Positions 10,909-22,724 of a DNA stretch of 64,000 nucleotides are shown here, in pieces (position 1 is the stretch's first letter; each line of letters opens with the position of its first letter). The notes under the pieces are model-generated. The model worked only from the letters and a program-made list of their open reading frames with translations. It had not been told where the DNA came from and made no database searches. The position numbers were made by a program, and so were the translations under genes. The DNA is from Episyrphus balteatus (lineage: Eukaryota > Arthropoda > Insecta > Diptera > Syrphidae), in the NCBI RefSeq assembly GCF_945859705.1, contig NC_079135.1, positions 127,280,551-127,344,550 on the forward strand, written 5' to 3'.

Positions 10909-11926
10909 TAGCCCAGTAATTTTAGTCATTTTTAAGCCCAATCTGCGGAATAATTCCTACTGGGCTGAATTTTGGTAAAAATATTCTCCTTATACCAGAA
11001 TATTTTTAAGAAAGTTGGCCACCTAGGTTTCTATAGATTTATTTTATACCACAGGTGTTTAAAATTTTTCATAGAATACTTTTTTTACATTTTGCATAAA
11101 AAAACAGATTTCAAAATTTTTTTTACGAAAATGTGCAATAGCTATGAAATTTTTAAAGTGTTTTTGTGCTCATCCAATTATTGTAGAAAATTATAAAAAA
11201 AAGAAATAAATAAAATTTATTCATTCGTGGTTGTAGTGAACGAAAACATAAGATGATAAAATTTAAAATACACTGAACGAAAAAAAGTCCATATTTTATG
11301 AACTGGTTGCGATAGAACTTTTTTCTATCTGTTTTTAGAACAATCATAAGTGTAGCTATACGCCGTTTTAGGGTTGTCCATTCTCCATTGCACACCCTGT
11401 ATATTTTCAGACATATTCTAAACAAAAATTCCCAGGGAAATGGTTTCGGGAGAAGGGCCCCAATTGGAAAAATGGCGAAAATTTCCATTTTTTTTTGGTT
11501 TCCCCATATTCTTAACAGTTGAGGAACGAAATTCAAGCTAAAAAAATAATGAAATTTCGGGAACTTTTCAGTTAGGAGTTTTTTTTTCAGGAATAGGATT
11601 ATGACGATTACAACTAAACTTCAACTTTTTGAATCGTTATACCTAAGAAACGGTGGGTCTTAGGAAAAAAAGTGTCATGACACTTTTTATATATAATAAT
11701 CTGGTCTACAATTCTTGCATTGAAAATTTTTTGATAAGACTTACCGTTTTGCTGAAAATCGTGAAAAACCAGTTTTTGTGACCTTTTGACCCCTATAACT
11801 CTTAACGCGGACACGATATCAATGTCGATTTTTCACATCTTCATAACAAAGCCGTCATTAAGCTGTATACCAAAATTCAGCCCAGTAGGAATTTTTCCGC
11901 AGATAAAACCTAAAATTACTGGACTA
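10909..11926. mobile_element. 1018-bp TIR element, TTA target-site duplication
   Basis: The left terminus TAGCCCAGTAATTTTAG and inner block TACTGGGCTGAATTTTGGTA are mirrored by the right terminus CTAAAATTACTGGACTA and the block TACCAAAATTCAGCCCAGTA. The inverted repeats reach about 75 bp with mismatches. TTA occurs directly outside both ends (10906-10908 and 11927-11929). The 127-codon reverse frame at 11153-11536 inside it shows no transposase motif that I can recognise. The 3-bp TTA duplication suggests a non-autonomous PIF/Harbinger-type element; this is an inference from duplication length. Confidence 0.75.
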
Positions 11927-14900
11927 TTAGCATAATTAGCAAAATGGGAACTTCATTGAAAATGATATACTTCGCAAACTTTGTTTTGGTGTTTATTTAT
12001 ATTCAATGGTTTTGTTTTCAACTTTAGTTACTTTTACTTCTTTTTTTCTCGTGACTAGGTCTGTTTTTGAGATTTCCTTTATCATTTTCACTATTTTCTC
12101 GGTACGCATTTTATTTTTTTCTATTTATTTTCAATTTTAAGTCAGCTTATTCTCATTTCGCAAGGACATAGCATACAAAATGTATTGTTTAGCATTTTTC
12201 TTCTTTAAATGTGTCATTTCACATTTGGATTTATTTATAAAATATTTGCTTACGTGGTGGCATTATTGTCGTTTGCAAACCTAAGCAAATGTAAAATTGA
12301 AAAAACAAATTCCATTAGTTGCGAAAATCCACCAGTAACTTGGTGATAAATTTAAAAATTTAAAGTAAGTCATAAGTGCAAAGATTTTGCGAAATAGCTG
12401 TTTCTATTCTATTCTTTAAAAGAAAATATCATTTTGCAAATATTAGTTCGCAATTTCATTTTGCACCAAAAGATATTTTTGCTTTTCAGAATCCAAGTAA
12501 TTCATTGGATTATATGCATCCATTTGCGAAACCGAAATTCAATTTTACATAATTGTTTTGAGGCTAACATAACACATTTGCAAGATAAGCATTGCAAAAT
12601 TTAATAATGAATTTATTAAATGGAATGAATGATAATTTTACTTTGCGAAATCACCGATGTTAACTTTGCAAGTTTGCTATGTTTATGAATATAAAAGGTA
12701 AATTGGGAACTTTGTAAAACTACTACAAAAATCATTGCGAATACATTTTGCCATAAAGAAATTTGAGATTAATGAAAAATGCAAAAAAAAACACAGAAAG
12801 AAGTTGCAAGTATATACAATGCATACCTACACATCTGCGAATTTATTTTAAAAAAAATGGATATGCGAAATATTTTGATTTATAAATACCAATTGTTTAA
12901 ATTAAATCTTGCAATATTATGTAAAATTAATCAAAGAAAAGTAATTAAATTAGGAATCGCAAAGTGTTTACTTACGAAAAAAAAAACATGATATTTGCGA
13001 AATTGGTCAAGTTTTGCATGCCATAAATAATATGTAGCAAAAAAATTTTCCGAAGCAATAAACATTGATCAAAATCGAAAAAAAAAATACAAAAAATGAG
13101 AATAATATGAAAAATGAGTTGAAAATTGCACAAAAATTATTGCGAAAGATTATTCTGAATTAATTGAATTGAATAAACATTTCATAGATAATTTGGCAAA
13201 ACTTTGCTTGATAAATGCAAATAAAATGTATTAATTTAACACTGTGAAATAAATTAGCTTACTACAATTTGAAAAATAATTGCGAAATCATCAATGCGAA
13301 TAAATAGAATCTTTATGTTTAGGTTTTTTATGATAAGGTTCATGTGAATCTCTACATAAAACATAAAACATTTTTAAGTGTCAAAATTGCTAAGTGCTCT
13401 GTTTGCGAATTTATCAAAAAATAGAAAAAGAAATTGCGATGAAATGCGAAGAAATGCGAAGAAAAAAAAATTGATAAATTTTGTCATTAATAAAAAAAAG
13501 CAACAAAAAACTATAATGCGAAAATCTAAAAGTAAACTCATTGGAAAAGTTCAAATAAAAATTTCTTTTCTAAATAAATGGTTTTTGAAATATTTTGCAT
13601 GATTTGAAACGGAGTTTTTTAAACATTATAAAACACCTCCTTGAATCTGTCCCTGATTCCATTCAACAATCATCATTCGACTTTACTCTGTGTATCCATC
13701 TTCCATCGACATTATCGTCATAGAGTCGTCATCAGCAGATAAATGAGATGTAATTCCAACTCAATAGCCAACTAATGCAGTTCGACAGCTCGTTCAGTTT
13801 CTCCATCACAAAGAAGACCGCAATGCCGATATAAAGTAGAATAAGCATCACAATTCTAAGCAGCACTTTGCAAAGAAGGATAAGGTATATTATCTTCTTG
13901 CAGTCTCCAGTTCTGTGTCTCTATTCGAAATGGTATAGAAGAGTTGCACTTTGGAATCTGTGTTCTAGAGGGTTACAGAGGTTACTTCTTCTTCAATCTA
14001 TCGCATTACCTACGTCTTTTTGAGGAATTTCAATGGAAAAGATAGATACTTTATTTCACTCTCTCATCACTTACTTACACTCTCGCATTGAGATGTACTT
14101 TGCCTTTCTTCTCATCAAAAAGTCAAGAACAAAAAAAAAAAAAAAAAAATACAAATTCGCAAAGCAAACGCACGATGAACCAAATGAAAAATTATATTTG
14201 TGACGCAGAAGAAGAGGGGATAATGCTTAATGTTGTTGATGATTTCAACAAGTCCAAGGCGATGATAAATAAAGAGTTGCGTTGGATCCAAGGAATTTGG
14301 GACCCGACGATGATGATGATGATGCTGGCCAACAATATCATCATCATGTGGGGACTGTCTTTTTTGCTGGAGAGATTAAGTGCTCTGGGGGTGAGTTAAT
14401 AGAATTTTATATTTATTTACTTTTTTTTATTTTGAGGGGATGCAAGAAAGAGTACAATTATTATAATGGATAACATGTGTGCTTGGAGTTAGTTATCCAG
14501 TAATTGTGGGGGTCAATTTGCAAATTTTTGCCAAATGGAAATTGACAAGGTTAATTTGGAAAGTCAGTGACATTTAAAGAGTTAATTTATGTTTAAATGA
14601 GGTCATTTTCAAGGTTTTATTTTTTTTAATGCAGTTGAATTTGGTAAATGCAAAACAAGCTTATAATAGCTCACAGTTTTTACAATGAATACCAAGAGAA
14701 ATCGTTTTGGGTTCATCATGCAATTCTTAAATTCGCAGTAGGTACTATTTCATATTGTTCGCAAGCGTAAATACGAAAACTGAAATATTTCGCAAATATT
14801 TTCTTGTGATTTCACTTAATATATATATTTTTTTTATTTGAAATTTTATAATTGTGAAATGTTTATGTAAGTTTAATGATGATCGCAAAGTGAAAATAAA

Positions 14901-15303
14901 AATGCCTTCCTGTTTCGCAAAGTAAAAAAAATTTTGCAAGTTTAATTCAAAATCAAGTAGATGCAAGCGTCAAAGATTTGATCTCAAATAAAAATCCCAA
15001 ATATTTATTTTAAAGTAACAAGTTGTTAGTGGATTTATATTCCTTAAGTTCGCAACTTGTTGCTTTTTTGCAACAAATTTCTTCGAAAAATGAAATTTTC
15101 AAATCTATTTCTGTCGGAAAACTTTACATTAGAGCTAAATCAACAAATGCTAACTGCATACTAAGATTTGAAGTTAAAGAAAATTGACAAATTTGCAATA
15201 AATGAATGCAAAATTTAATATTTTATACTAAATACTATCTTTGCAAAGTTTCTCAAATACTATTTTTGCGAAGTCAGATTTTCATGAACAAAATTTTCAG
15301 ATC
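11927..15303. promoter_or_regulatory. region dense in TTTGCGAAAT / TTCGCAAA motifs
   Basis: About 30 occurrences of TTGCGAA, TGCGAAA or the complement TTCGCAA were found by eye in 3.4 kb of otherwise AT-rich, apparently low-copy DNA. Examples are at 11950, 12146, 12318, 12386, 12444, 12524, 12641, 12738, 12863, 12987, 13142, 13283, 13402, 13433-13462, 13515, 14154, 14758, 14790, 14917, 15048 and 15266. Spacing is irregular, so this is not a simple satellite. It could be a homotypic cluster of binding sites (the core fits a bZIP/C/EBP-like TTGCNNAA consensus) or a very old, decayed tandem repeat. Small reading frames inside are not gene-like. Confidence 0.4.
14088..14400. other. low-copy segment with GAT microsatellite and poly-A tract
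   Basis: Contains a run of about 19 A at 14130-14150 and (GAT)n around 14308-14328. A 103-codon frame reads through both. It is largely low-complexity (lysine run, repeated Met), which argues against a gene. Confidence 0.4.
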
Positions 15304-16191
15304 GATAAATAAATGCAATTCGAATGACGAAATCAAAAACTTGTGCGAAATGTATGCACAAAAAATTTGATCAACTTGGGGGGAAAAAGACCTTTGCGAA
15401 GTTGCGAACCAAAGATATTGAGGTGAAACTTTTGATCTTAAAACAGAGCTCAATGTAAGCTTGATCAACTAATCGAAAAAATATATAGAGTCTTAACATA
15501 AAAAAAAAATATAATATTTTTTGTCTCTCCTCTCTCTCTCTCTCTTTTTCGATCTTTTAATTCATCTTAATGTACACATAAAATACATTGTAAGGCCAAA
15601 TTTTCAATAAAATTACAAAAGACTCTTCGTTCGCTAATTGCATCCACCTACGAAAGAAGTTCGCAAAGATATTATCCATTCGCATCAACTCGCAACTTCA
15701 AGACAACCTACTCTTAATTGTGCCGCTGCGCTGTCGTACGAAAAAAACGCCAGTAAGTAATCAAAGAAGCAAATAGATTCCCCCGAAAGAAGATTCAATC
15801 TATCAAATTAGTGAATGCAAAAATATATATAAAAAAAAACTAGAATCTATAATTTATTATCAGACTACAGCTTGGCGGCGGCAGAGATTAGTTGTTGCAT
15901 GATGCACATGCGCAGCCGCAGCAGCATCTCGCAGATCGTATATATGCGCGCGCATTGCCTTTGATTCCAATCATAAATTGCTCGCGTCCCATATAACCGA
16001 GAGTACAAACATATGAAGCGCGCAGGGAAGGTTGAAATCTGCGATCTCGGTCGATCCCCAATCCCATCAGTGCGATCATGGGAAGTTCTTCAAAAAGCAC
16101 ACCTTTATACAACTCGCAGCAGCAACATAGACCTGAAATGATCTGCTTCAGATGCCAGCATCTGTGGGTTTTTTTTTTATCCATCTCACTA
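15304..16191. repeat. tandem duplication, copy 1 (888 bp)
   Basis: This copy is almost identical to the next 889 bp. The differences I see are one extra A in an A-run (AAAAAAAC at 15745 versus one longer in copy 2) and two substitutions (GCATCCACC at 15640 versus GCATATACC). It contains (TC)n at 15528-15546 and a GC-rich block at 15870-16190 with GCAGCCGCAGCAGCATCTCG and ATATGCGCGCGCATTGCC. A 98-codon reverse frame (15888-16184) is copied with it but is Cys-rich and not recognisable as a protein. The TTTGCGAA motifs continue here. Confidence 0.9.
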
Positions 16192-17080
16192 GATAAATAA
16201 ATGCAATTCGAATGACGAAATCAAAAACTTGTGCGAAATGTATGCACAAAAAATTTGATCAACTTGGGGGGAAAAAGACCTTTGCGAAGTTGCGAACCAA
16301 AGATATTGAGGTGAAACTTTTGATCTTAAAACAGAGCTCAATGTAAGCTTGATCAACTAATCGAAAAAATATATAGAGTCTTAACATAAAAAAAAAATAT
16401 AATATTTTTTGTCTCTCCTCTCTCTCTCTCTCTTTTTCGATCTTTTAATTCATCTTAATGTACACATAAAATACATTGTAAGGCCAAATTTTCAATAAAA
16501 TTACAAAAGACTCTTCGTTCGCTAATTGCATATACCTACGAAAGAAGTTCGCAAAGATATTATCCATTCGCATCAACTCGCAACTTCAAGACAACCTACT
16601 CTTAATTGTGCCGCTGCGCTGTCGTACGAAAAAAAACGCCAGTAAGTAATCAAAGAAGCAAATAGATTCCCCCGAAAGAAGATTCAATCTATCAAATTAG
16701 TGAATGCAAAAATATATATAAAAAAAAACTAGAATCTATAATTTATTATCAGACTACAGCTTGGCGGCGGCAGAGATTAGTTGTTGCATGATGCACATGC
16801 GCAGCCGCAGCAGCATCTCGCAGATCGTATATATGCGCGCGCATTGCCTTTGATTCCAATCATAAATTGCTCGCGTCCCATATAACCGAGAGTACAAACA
16901 TATGAAGCGCGCAGGGAAGGTTGAAATCTGCGATCTCGGTCGATCCCCAATCCCATCAGTGCGATCATGGGAAGTTCTTCAAAAAGCACACCTTTATACA
17001 ACTCGCAGCAGCAACATAGACCTGAAATGATCTGCTTCAGATGCCAGCATCTGTGGGTTTTTTTTTTATCCATCTCACTA
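16192..17080. repeat. tandem duplication, copy 2 (889 bp)
   Basis: Second copy of the preceding unit. The junctions are simple: CTCACTA then GATAAATAAATG at the copy boundary, and CTCACTA then GGCGATTCG at the right edge. Only a single shared G provides microhomology. About 99.7% identity implies either a very recent duplication or an assembly artefact from two haplotypes. Confidence 0.9.
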
Positions 17081-18066
17081 GGCGATTCGTGAATTTGTTG
17101 AGAGAGACTCCATCAGTATAGATTCAGATTCTTGGTTATGTTATTAATTTCATTCGGCCTTCGAAGTTGGCTACGTGCGTGCGCGCACTGCTTTTCGTCT
17201 CTGCATCGCATCGGGCTGCGCCGCCGCCGCCATGAAGTGCTGAAGGTCTGATGCGAATCATGCGGGGCATATGGAATTATTATAATTCACGATGGCAATA
17301 TAAACTCCTGCCGATGATGCAGCTGATGGTGATTATGATGGAGATGAAGATGATGATGAAAATTATGGCAATTTTCTGCCTCGGAATTACTTTATGGGGT
17401 TCAAGAGCTCGCGCTGTCGCAATGTGTAATTGCGAACATCATTAGTTGGCAAGAATTTCAATTTGGGTCGCGTTCGTTTATTCGCAATTCGCATTGATGA
17501 TGAAGGCCTGGATCTGTGCGAACGTGGCGCGGCGGCGACTCACTGGTAGGTCGACTCCTATCGCAGATTTTGTTTGCAAATGCGAACTACCCCATCAATG
17601 CTATATCCATCTATCTATACAATCCATCACCCTTTACTCCGCATCTGTGGACCGAAACAAGAGATAAAATTTCAAGTTTGTTTTTTCTTTATGATCTTAA
17701 TGAAAACATAAAGTTGAATTGATGAGGCAGTAGGTCGCTTGAATACGAGAATAACCATAAATGGACATAAATGTTTGTTAAGTAATCGACATTTTATGTT
17801 CTGTTTGGCTATTTTGTATAATGATTCGAATTTTAGATGAGAATAATAAATTTATGTATATGAGAATATTGATCACAAGTTAAGTTAGTCTGATACAGAA
17901 CAAAAGGAAATAGAATACTTATTTTAAGAAACCATATTTTTTTCTAATGATAATGATGCAAATTTCTACATAATTTTGGTAAAAAATTTGAAATTTTTAG
18001 GCTAATTCTCGTTTGAACGAAAAATTCTTCCCCATTGTTACTGAATTTTTAGAACGCTGTGCTTTG
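17081..18066. other. low-copy DNA, CpG-containing block then AT-rich
   Basis: Bases 17081-17640 are the least AT-rich low-copy part of the first 20 kb, with GTGCGTGCGCGCACTGC, GCGCCGCCGCCGCC and GAT/ATG-rich repeats (17310-17372). TTCGCAATTCGCATT (17480) and TGCGAAC motifs continue the enrichment seen to the left. The overlapping 64- to 73-codon frames are not gene-like. From about 17700 it becomes plain AT-rich. Confidence 0.35.
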
Positions 18067-18880
18067 TAAAAAAATAAAATAAAATAAAATAAAATAAAAT
18101 AAAATAAAATAAAATAAAATAAAATAAAATAAAATAAAATAAAATAAAATGAAATAAAATAAAATAAAATAAAATAAAATAAAATAAAATAAAATAAAAT
18201 AAAATAAAATAAAATAAAATAAAATAAAATAAAATAAAATAAAATAAAATAAAATAAAATAAAATAAAATAAAATAAAATAAAATAAAATAAAATAAAAT
18301 AAAATAAAATAAAATAAAATAAAATAAAATAAAATAAAATAAAATAAAATAAAATAAAATAAAATAAAATAAAATAAAATAAAATAAAATAAAATAAAAT
18401 AAAATAAAATAAAATAAAATAAAATAAAATAAAATAAAATAAAATAAAATAAAATAAAATAAAATAAAATAAAATAAAATAAAATAAAATAAAATAAAAT
18501 AAAATAAAATAAAATAAAATAAAATAAAATAAAATAAAATAAAATAAAATAAAATAAAATAAAATAAAATAAAATAAAATAAAATAAAATAAAATAAAAT
18601 AAAATAAAATAAAATAAAATAAAATAAAATAAAATAAAATAAAATAAAATAAAATAAAATAAAATAAAATAAAATAAAATAAAATAAAATAAAATAAAAT
18701 AAAATAAAATAAAATAAAATAAAATAAAATAAAATAAAATAAAATAAAATAAAATAAAATAAAATAAAATAAAATAAAATAAAATAAAATAAAATAAAAT
18801 AAAATAAAATAAAATAAAATAAAATAAAATAAAATAAAATAAAATAAAATAAAATAAAATAAAATAAAATAAAATAAAAT
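18067..18880. repeat. (AAAAT)n pentanucleotide array, 162 units
   Basis: An uninterrupted run of AAAAT from 18071 to 18880 (810 bp) with a single variant base, G at 18151 (GAAAT). The 337-codon reverse frame that spans it (repeating FILFY) is a product of the 5-bp unit and is not a gene. Confidence 0.97.
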
Positions 18881-18888
18881 ATAAGAAA

Positions 18889-18938
18889 TTGCTCCTCTTG
18901 TATTATGAATTGGTTGCTCCTCTTGTATTATGAATTGG
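18889..18938. repeat. 25-bp perfect tandem duplication
   Basis: Two identical 25-bp units starting TTGCTCCTCTTGTATTATGA (18889-18913 and 18914-18938) lie 8 bp after the AAAAT array. They probably reflect slippage or repair at the array edge. Confidence 0.9.
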
Positions 18939-19018
18939 TTAGAAAAATTTATAAAAATCTGATTTTCTTGAGAACAAACAAAATATTTGTTTAGAGATTT
19001 CTTTTTTTTTGACTTAAT

Positions 19019-19850
19019 GACGTGATAACGTCTTATAAATCGATGAACCATGGCGAAAAAAGTGACGCCATTTTCTCCCGTTCCATTTGAAATTTTTAGC
19101 AGTGCGGCAAAAATTTCAATTAAAAATGAAAAATAAACTATTAGAGTAAAAAAAATCTTCTATAGCTTATTTGTGTACAAATGAATGAATTTTTAAAAAT
19201 TCCGTCATTTAATAGGGTAAATAGGTTTAAAACAAAATTGCAAAAAATTCCAAACGCGACTTTGTAAAAAGTTGAATTTTTTTTAATCAATAGATACATT
19301 TATTGTTAGGCTGACAATAGTATTGAAAAAATTCTAAAAATATTTCAAAATCAAGTTATAAATGTTTTTTTTTTACCTAAAACATGTGGTAGACCTTTAA
19401 CAAAGTAGTGATTATAGATAGGAAACATTTTGTTTGACAATTTGAAAGACGTCCTTCGAAAGATAATTAAAAAATAAAATACGGGTCTGATTCGGATTTT
19501 ATTTAAGTCTCTATGTTTCGAAATATGAATTTTTGAAAAACACCTACTTTTTTTTGGGGTATTTTTGTGTCTGTTTTTATTTTTAGCAATTCTTTGAAGA
19601 GTTCAAAAATCTCAAACTTATTGAACGTATAGTCTATGCATGCGCAAAAAATTGGTATTTTAAAATGATTTTTGACCGAATAACGGGAAAAACAAGTTGT
19701 CGCAAGTTTTTTTGACCGTTTTTAACCGTGTGTAAGTGTCCCGTATTTTCTAGTCTGCCCCATGATTGGCCCGTGATTAAATACGGGATTTGTACTTTGT
19801 AAAAGAAAACAGTGGTTGGGAAATCAGTTTTTCTAATTTTTTCAGATAAA
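19019..19850 (-). repeat. dispersed repeat family A, partial reverse copy
   Basis: It starts with the family terminus GACGTGATAACGTCTTATAA, then ATCGATGAACCATGGC, AAAAAGTGACGCCATTTTCT and a GCAGTGCGGCAAAAATTTC block. It continues with GGTCTGATTCGGATTTT and CGAAATATGAATTTTTGAAA. The same order is found at 29401-30180 and, reversed, at 55050-54440. It stops before the core part shared with family B. Confidence 0.7.
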
Positions 19851-20440
19851 AGCACTAGTTTGTTCTAAGGACATGTTAAAAGTTAAATTAAAATTTAAAA
19901 TATGACAATTTCAAAATTATTTAAAATAAAATGAATATGTTGCAAAACTGCTTTCACGATTTCGATTAAAATAATATTTTTTTTAACAGTTACTAACGGT
20001 ACCGTTTTAAAACATTCTGACTTCCACGTAAGTGAGTCAAATGATTTCCTCTAAAATGATCTCATAGAGTCGTTTAAGAAATCAAGGATATCAAAATTAG
20101 GAAAATTAAAAAATCGAAAAATCGATACTTATTTCACTTACCTAAATGTTTCCAAAGGATAGCATAACAAATTTGTTTCTGAATTTTATTTTAATTTTTT
20201 TATAATATGTATAGGTGAGAAACGGCTAGAACGATATTAATTTTTATTTGTTAAATGAGAAATAATTAAATTGACTAATAAATTTGGTTGAATTAACATT
20301 CAACTATTAAAAAATATTTTTAATTTTTTTTGTAAATTTAAATTTTTATTAAATTTTCTATAAATTTAAATTCAAAGTAGATATTTTTATGTGAATCATA
20401 CATAAAAAGCTTTGATATTCTATGCAACTTTATTTCGGGT
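19851..20440. other. AT-rich DNA, unassigned
   Basis: No partner in the window and no coding signal. TTAACAGTTACTAACGGTACCG near 19983 resembles the 'TTATTAACGGTA' phrase in family C, so part may be a very old copy. Confidence 0.3.
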
Positions 20441-21100
20441 TTCGCTTTCATAACTATGGTCACTGTATATTATAAGGCCCAACTTTTGAAATTAAAAAAA
20501 AATACTTTTTGTACCGTTATTAACGGTATCTGTCATAGAACGGTTTTTTTGATTTATGAATATCTCGCACAAGACTAACCCGATTTCAACGAAAATTTTT
20601 ATGCAAAAGCGTAGGTATAGTAAAAAGTAATATTAAAATTTTAGAAAATTTTCAAAAAACGCGTTTTTGGATTTTTTAAAAATATTTAAAAAAATTTTTT
20701 TGAAAAATCAATTTTTTGAAAACGGGTTATTGAAAAATTTTGAAATTTCATTTTTAATGTAAATTAATTATGTCTTTAAAATGGCATACCAATTTTTTTT
20801 TTGGAAAAATGTTACAAAATGTGTATATGTAAAAAATTATTCTAAAAAAAACGTCTCTAACGATTTTCGAATTTTTTTTTCTGAAAATTCCTTTTTATAC
20901 AAGAAATAAACTGGCATACTTGGTTTTTGGTAAAAGATCATTTAAAATGGTGTTTAATTAATTATATAAACAGATTTAATTTTTTTTTAACTTGAAAATA
21001 TCAAATTTTAAATTTCCCCTAATTTTCTTGAATAAAAAGCTTTAACATTAAAGTGACTTTAAGCATAAGAGCAAGTAAGTGCGACCCCAGTCGTGGATTT
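20440..21100 (+). repeat. dispersed family C repeat, 3' half
   Basis: Contains CGTTATTAACGGTATCTGTC, CCCGATTTCAACGAAAATTT, a TCTCTAACGATTTTCGAATT block and the 3' end AGAGCAAGTAAGTGCGACCC followed by CAGTCGTGGA. This order matches 23930-24500. The 5' half with the (GTCT)n stretch is missing. Confidence 0.6.
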
Positions 21101-22383
21101 TTTTTTTTTTTTTAAATTGGTAGTCTTTTCACAAAAGAAGATTGACGAGATCACATAGTTCAAGGTAAAAGTCTTTCTGCCTCATCAAAACTATCCCCAT
21201 CTAAATATTTCCAGACTTTTAACTGCAGCAACTGATATAAATTTCCATAAAAATCAAAATTCTAACAAATTGACAGACCAACTAGTACAACAGACCAAAT
21301 AGATAGACAGAGCAGTTATTTCAACTCAATTCTCTCAATAGCATGCCTCAATAACTTTTTCCCCATAAATTTTGACATTAATCGAACGTTACTCTATACT
21401 CTTCGGTTTTCAGCAGCAGCTGTGACCTACATAATAACTCATGCAACATGCTACACCCTGCATGTGTATCTAGCTGCACGTTTGAGTTCTCGATGACATT
21501 AAAATAAATTGTTAGCATACAAGAACGTCGTCTGTCCCCAATCCCCTCCAATTTTCCATATAAATATTCCTGTGTGTTATATGCTTTTGTGTTCTGGTTC
21601 GAATGCATTTATCGATTCTTATTTGTTGTGGACCTCACACAGCACAGAGAAGGGGGCAACTCCAATACCGTTGATTTATGTTTCTTAAATAGCTCATGTC
21701 CTCGCAGGAGATATATTCGGCTTTTATCCAAAATAAAATTCAAACATACACAAATACACTCTCTTATACAGACACAAAAGAATAGATACAAAAATTTGTC
21801 TTTGGTAATACGTTTGTGATTTTCCGGATGACCGAACTGATATGTCGAAATGCGGCGGAAGCATTTTGCGGCTCATCACAGCCGCACTGATAAAGTGTCT
21901 CTCATGTGGCACAAAGAGTCTCCCATTCATATAAAAAGAGAAAAAGAGAGAGTAATCTAAAATGGGGATTTTTGTTATAGGAGCTCTATAGAATTTTGTT
22001 ATTTGCAAAAATTTTAAACTGAAAGAGCAGCCGTAAAAGCACATCGGATGATAATAATCGATGATTGGCCAAATGGTCAGCTGGGTCAGTTTAAAATTGA
22101 AATTGATTGCCTACTTTGGTTTTGGTTGGCAAAGCCTCACAGTTTTATAGTAAGTGCGATGGTTCTTTGTGTTTGATCATTTTATGGCTTTTTGTTTGGA
22201 AATGAAATTTTATGGGCGGACTATGGTTTGGTTATGCTTGTTCTTTTATAGAAATTGTTCATTTTTTTTTTATTGAACTAAGGGAATAAAAACTTGGCAG
22301 TTATTTGAATTTTTTTTTTTTTTTTCAATCAATACAAAATTATAAATTATTTTGGATAGATTTTGTTCTTTAGATTCATTGAA
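21101..22383. other. low-copy DNA
   Basis: No internal repeat partner was recognised. Several small frames overlap on both strands around 21378-22044, and none resembles a known protein. A T-rich tract lies at 22309-22326. Possibly intergenic or intronic. Confidence 0.35.
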
Positions 22384-22385
22384 TA

Positions 22386-22722
22386 CCCGAGTAAAAATAG
22401 AATTTTTAAAGAAAAAAATCTTGAGCGCCGCACCACCGCCGTTTGCAGGAATTTTTTGTATAAGTACGAGAATAAAATTTTTTTTCATACAAAATTAAGT
22501 GCAGACGTGCTGCAGTCGTGGTGCAACAGCGTTGGTACAGCGAATTTTTTTCATATTTTTCATTTTTTCAAAATGAAACGGTGCAGACGTGCTGCAGCGG
22601 TGGTGCGGCGGTTTAGAAATTTTTGATCATAGTGCGGACGTGCTGCAGCGTAGGTGCGGCGGCCACAAAGTGCTGCGGACGTGGTGCAGCGGTGGTGCGG
22701 CGGAATTCCATTTTTACTCGGG
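22386..22722. mobile_element. 337-bp GC-rich MITE, CCCGAGTAAAAAT ends, TA duplication
   Basis: The ends CCCGAGTAAAAATAGAATT and AATTCCATTTTTACTCGGG are inverted repeats flanked by TA (22384-22385 and 22723-22724). The interior is unusually GC-rich for this window. It carries four or five direct copies of a block like TGCGGACGTGCTGCAGCGGT followed by GGTGCGGCGG (about 22500, 22585, 22635, 22675) plus an inverted remnant near 22425 (CGCCGCACCACCGCCG). Related copies are at 34177-34690 and a fragment at 36066-36102. Confidence 0.8.
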
Positions 22723-22724
22723 TA

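Noticed and set aside
11153..11536. 127-codon reverse frame inside the TTA-flanked element
   Set aside because: Considered as a transposase; no DDE-type spacing or DNA-binding motif, and its C-terminal half is low-complexity Phe/Ile.
15888..17073. Two identical 98-codon reverse frames
   Set aside because: Identical because the DNA is tandemly duplicated; Cys-rich, with no recognisable domain and no sign of separate coding constraint.
18038..19051. 337-codon reverse frame (repeating FILFY)
   Set aside because: It is the translation of the AAAAT array; the 5-bp unit has no stop in this phase.
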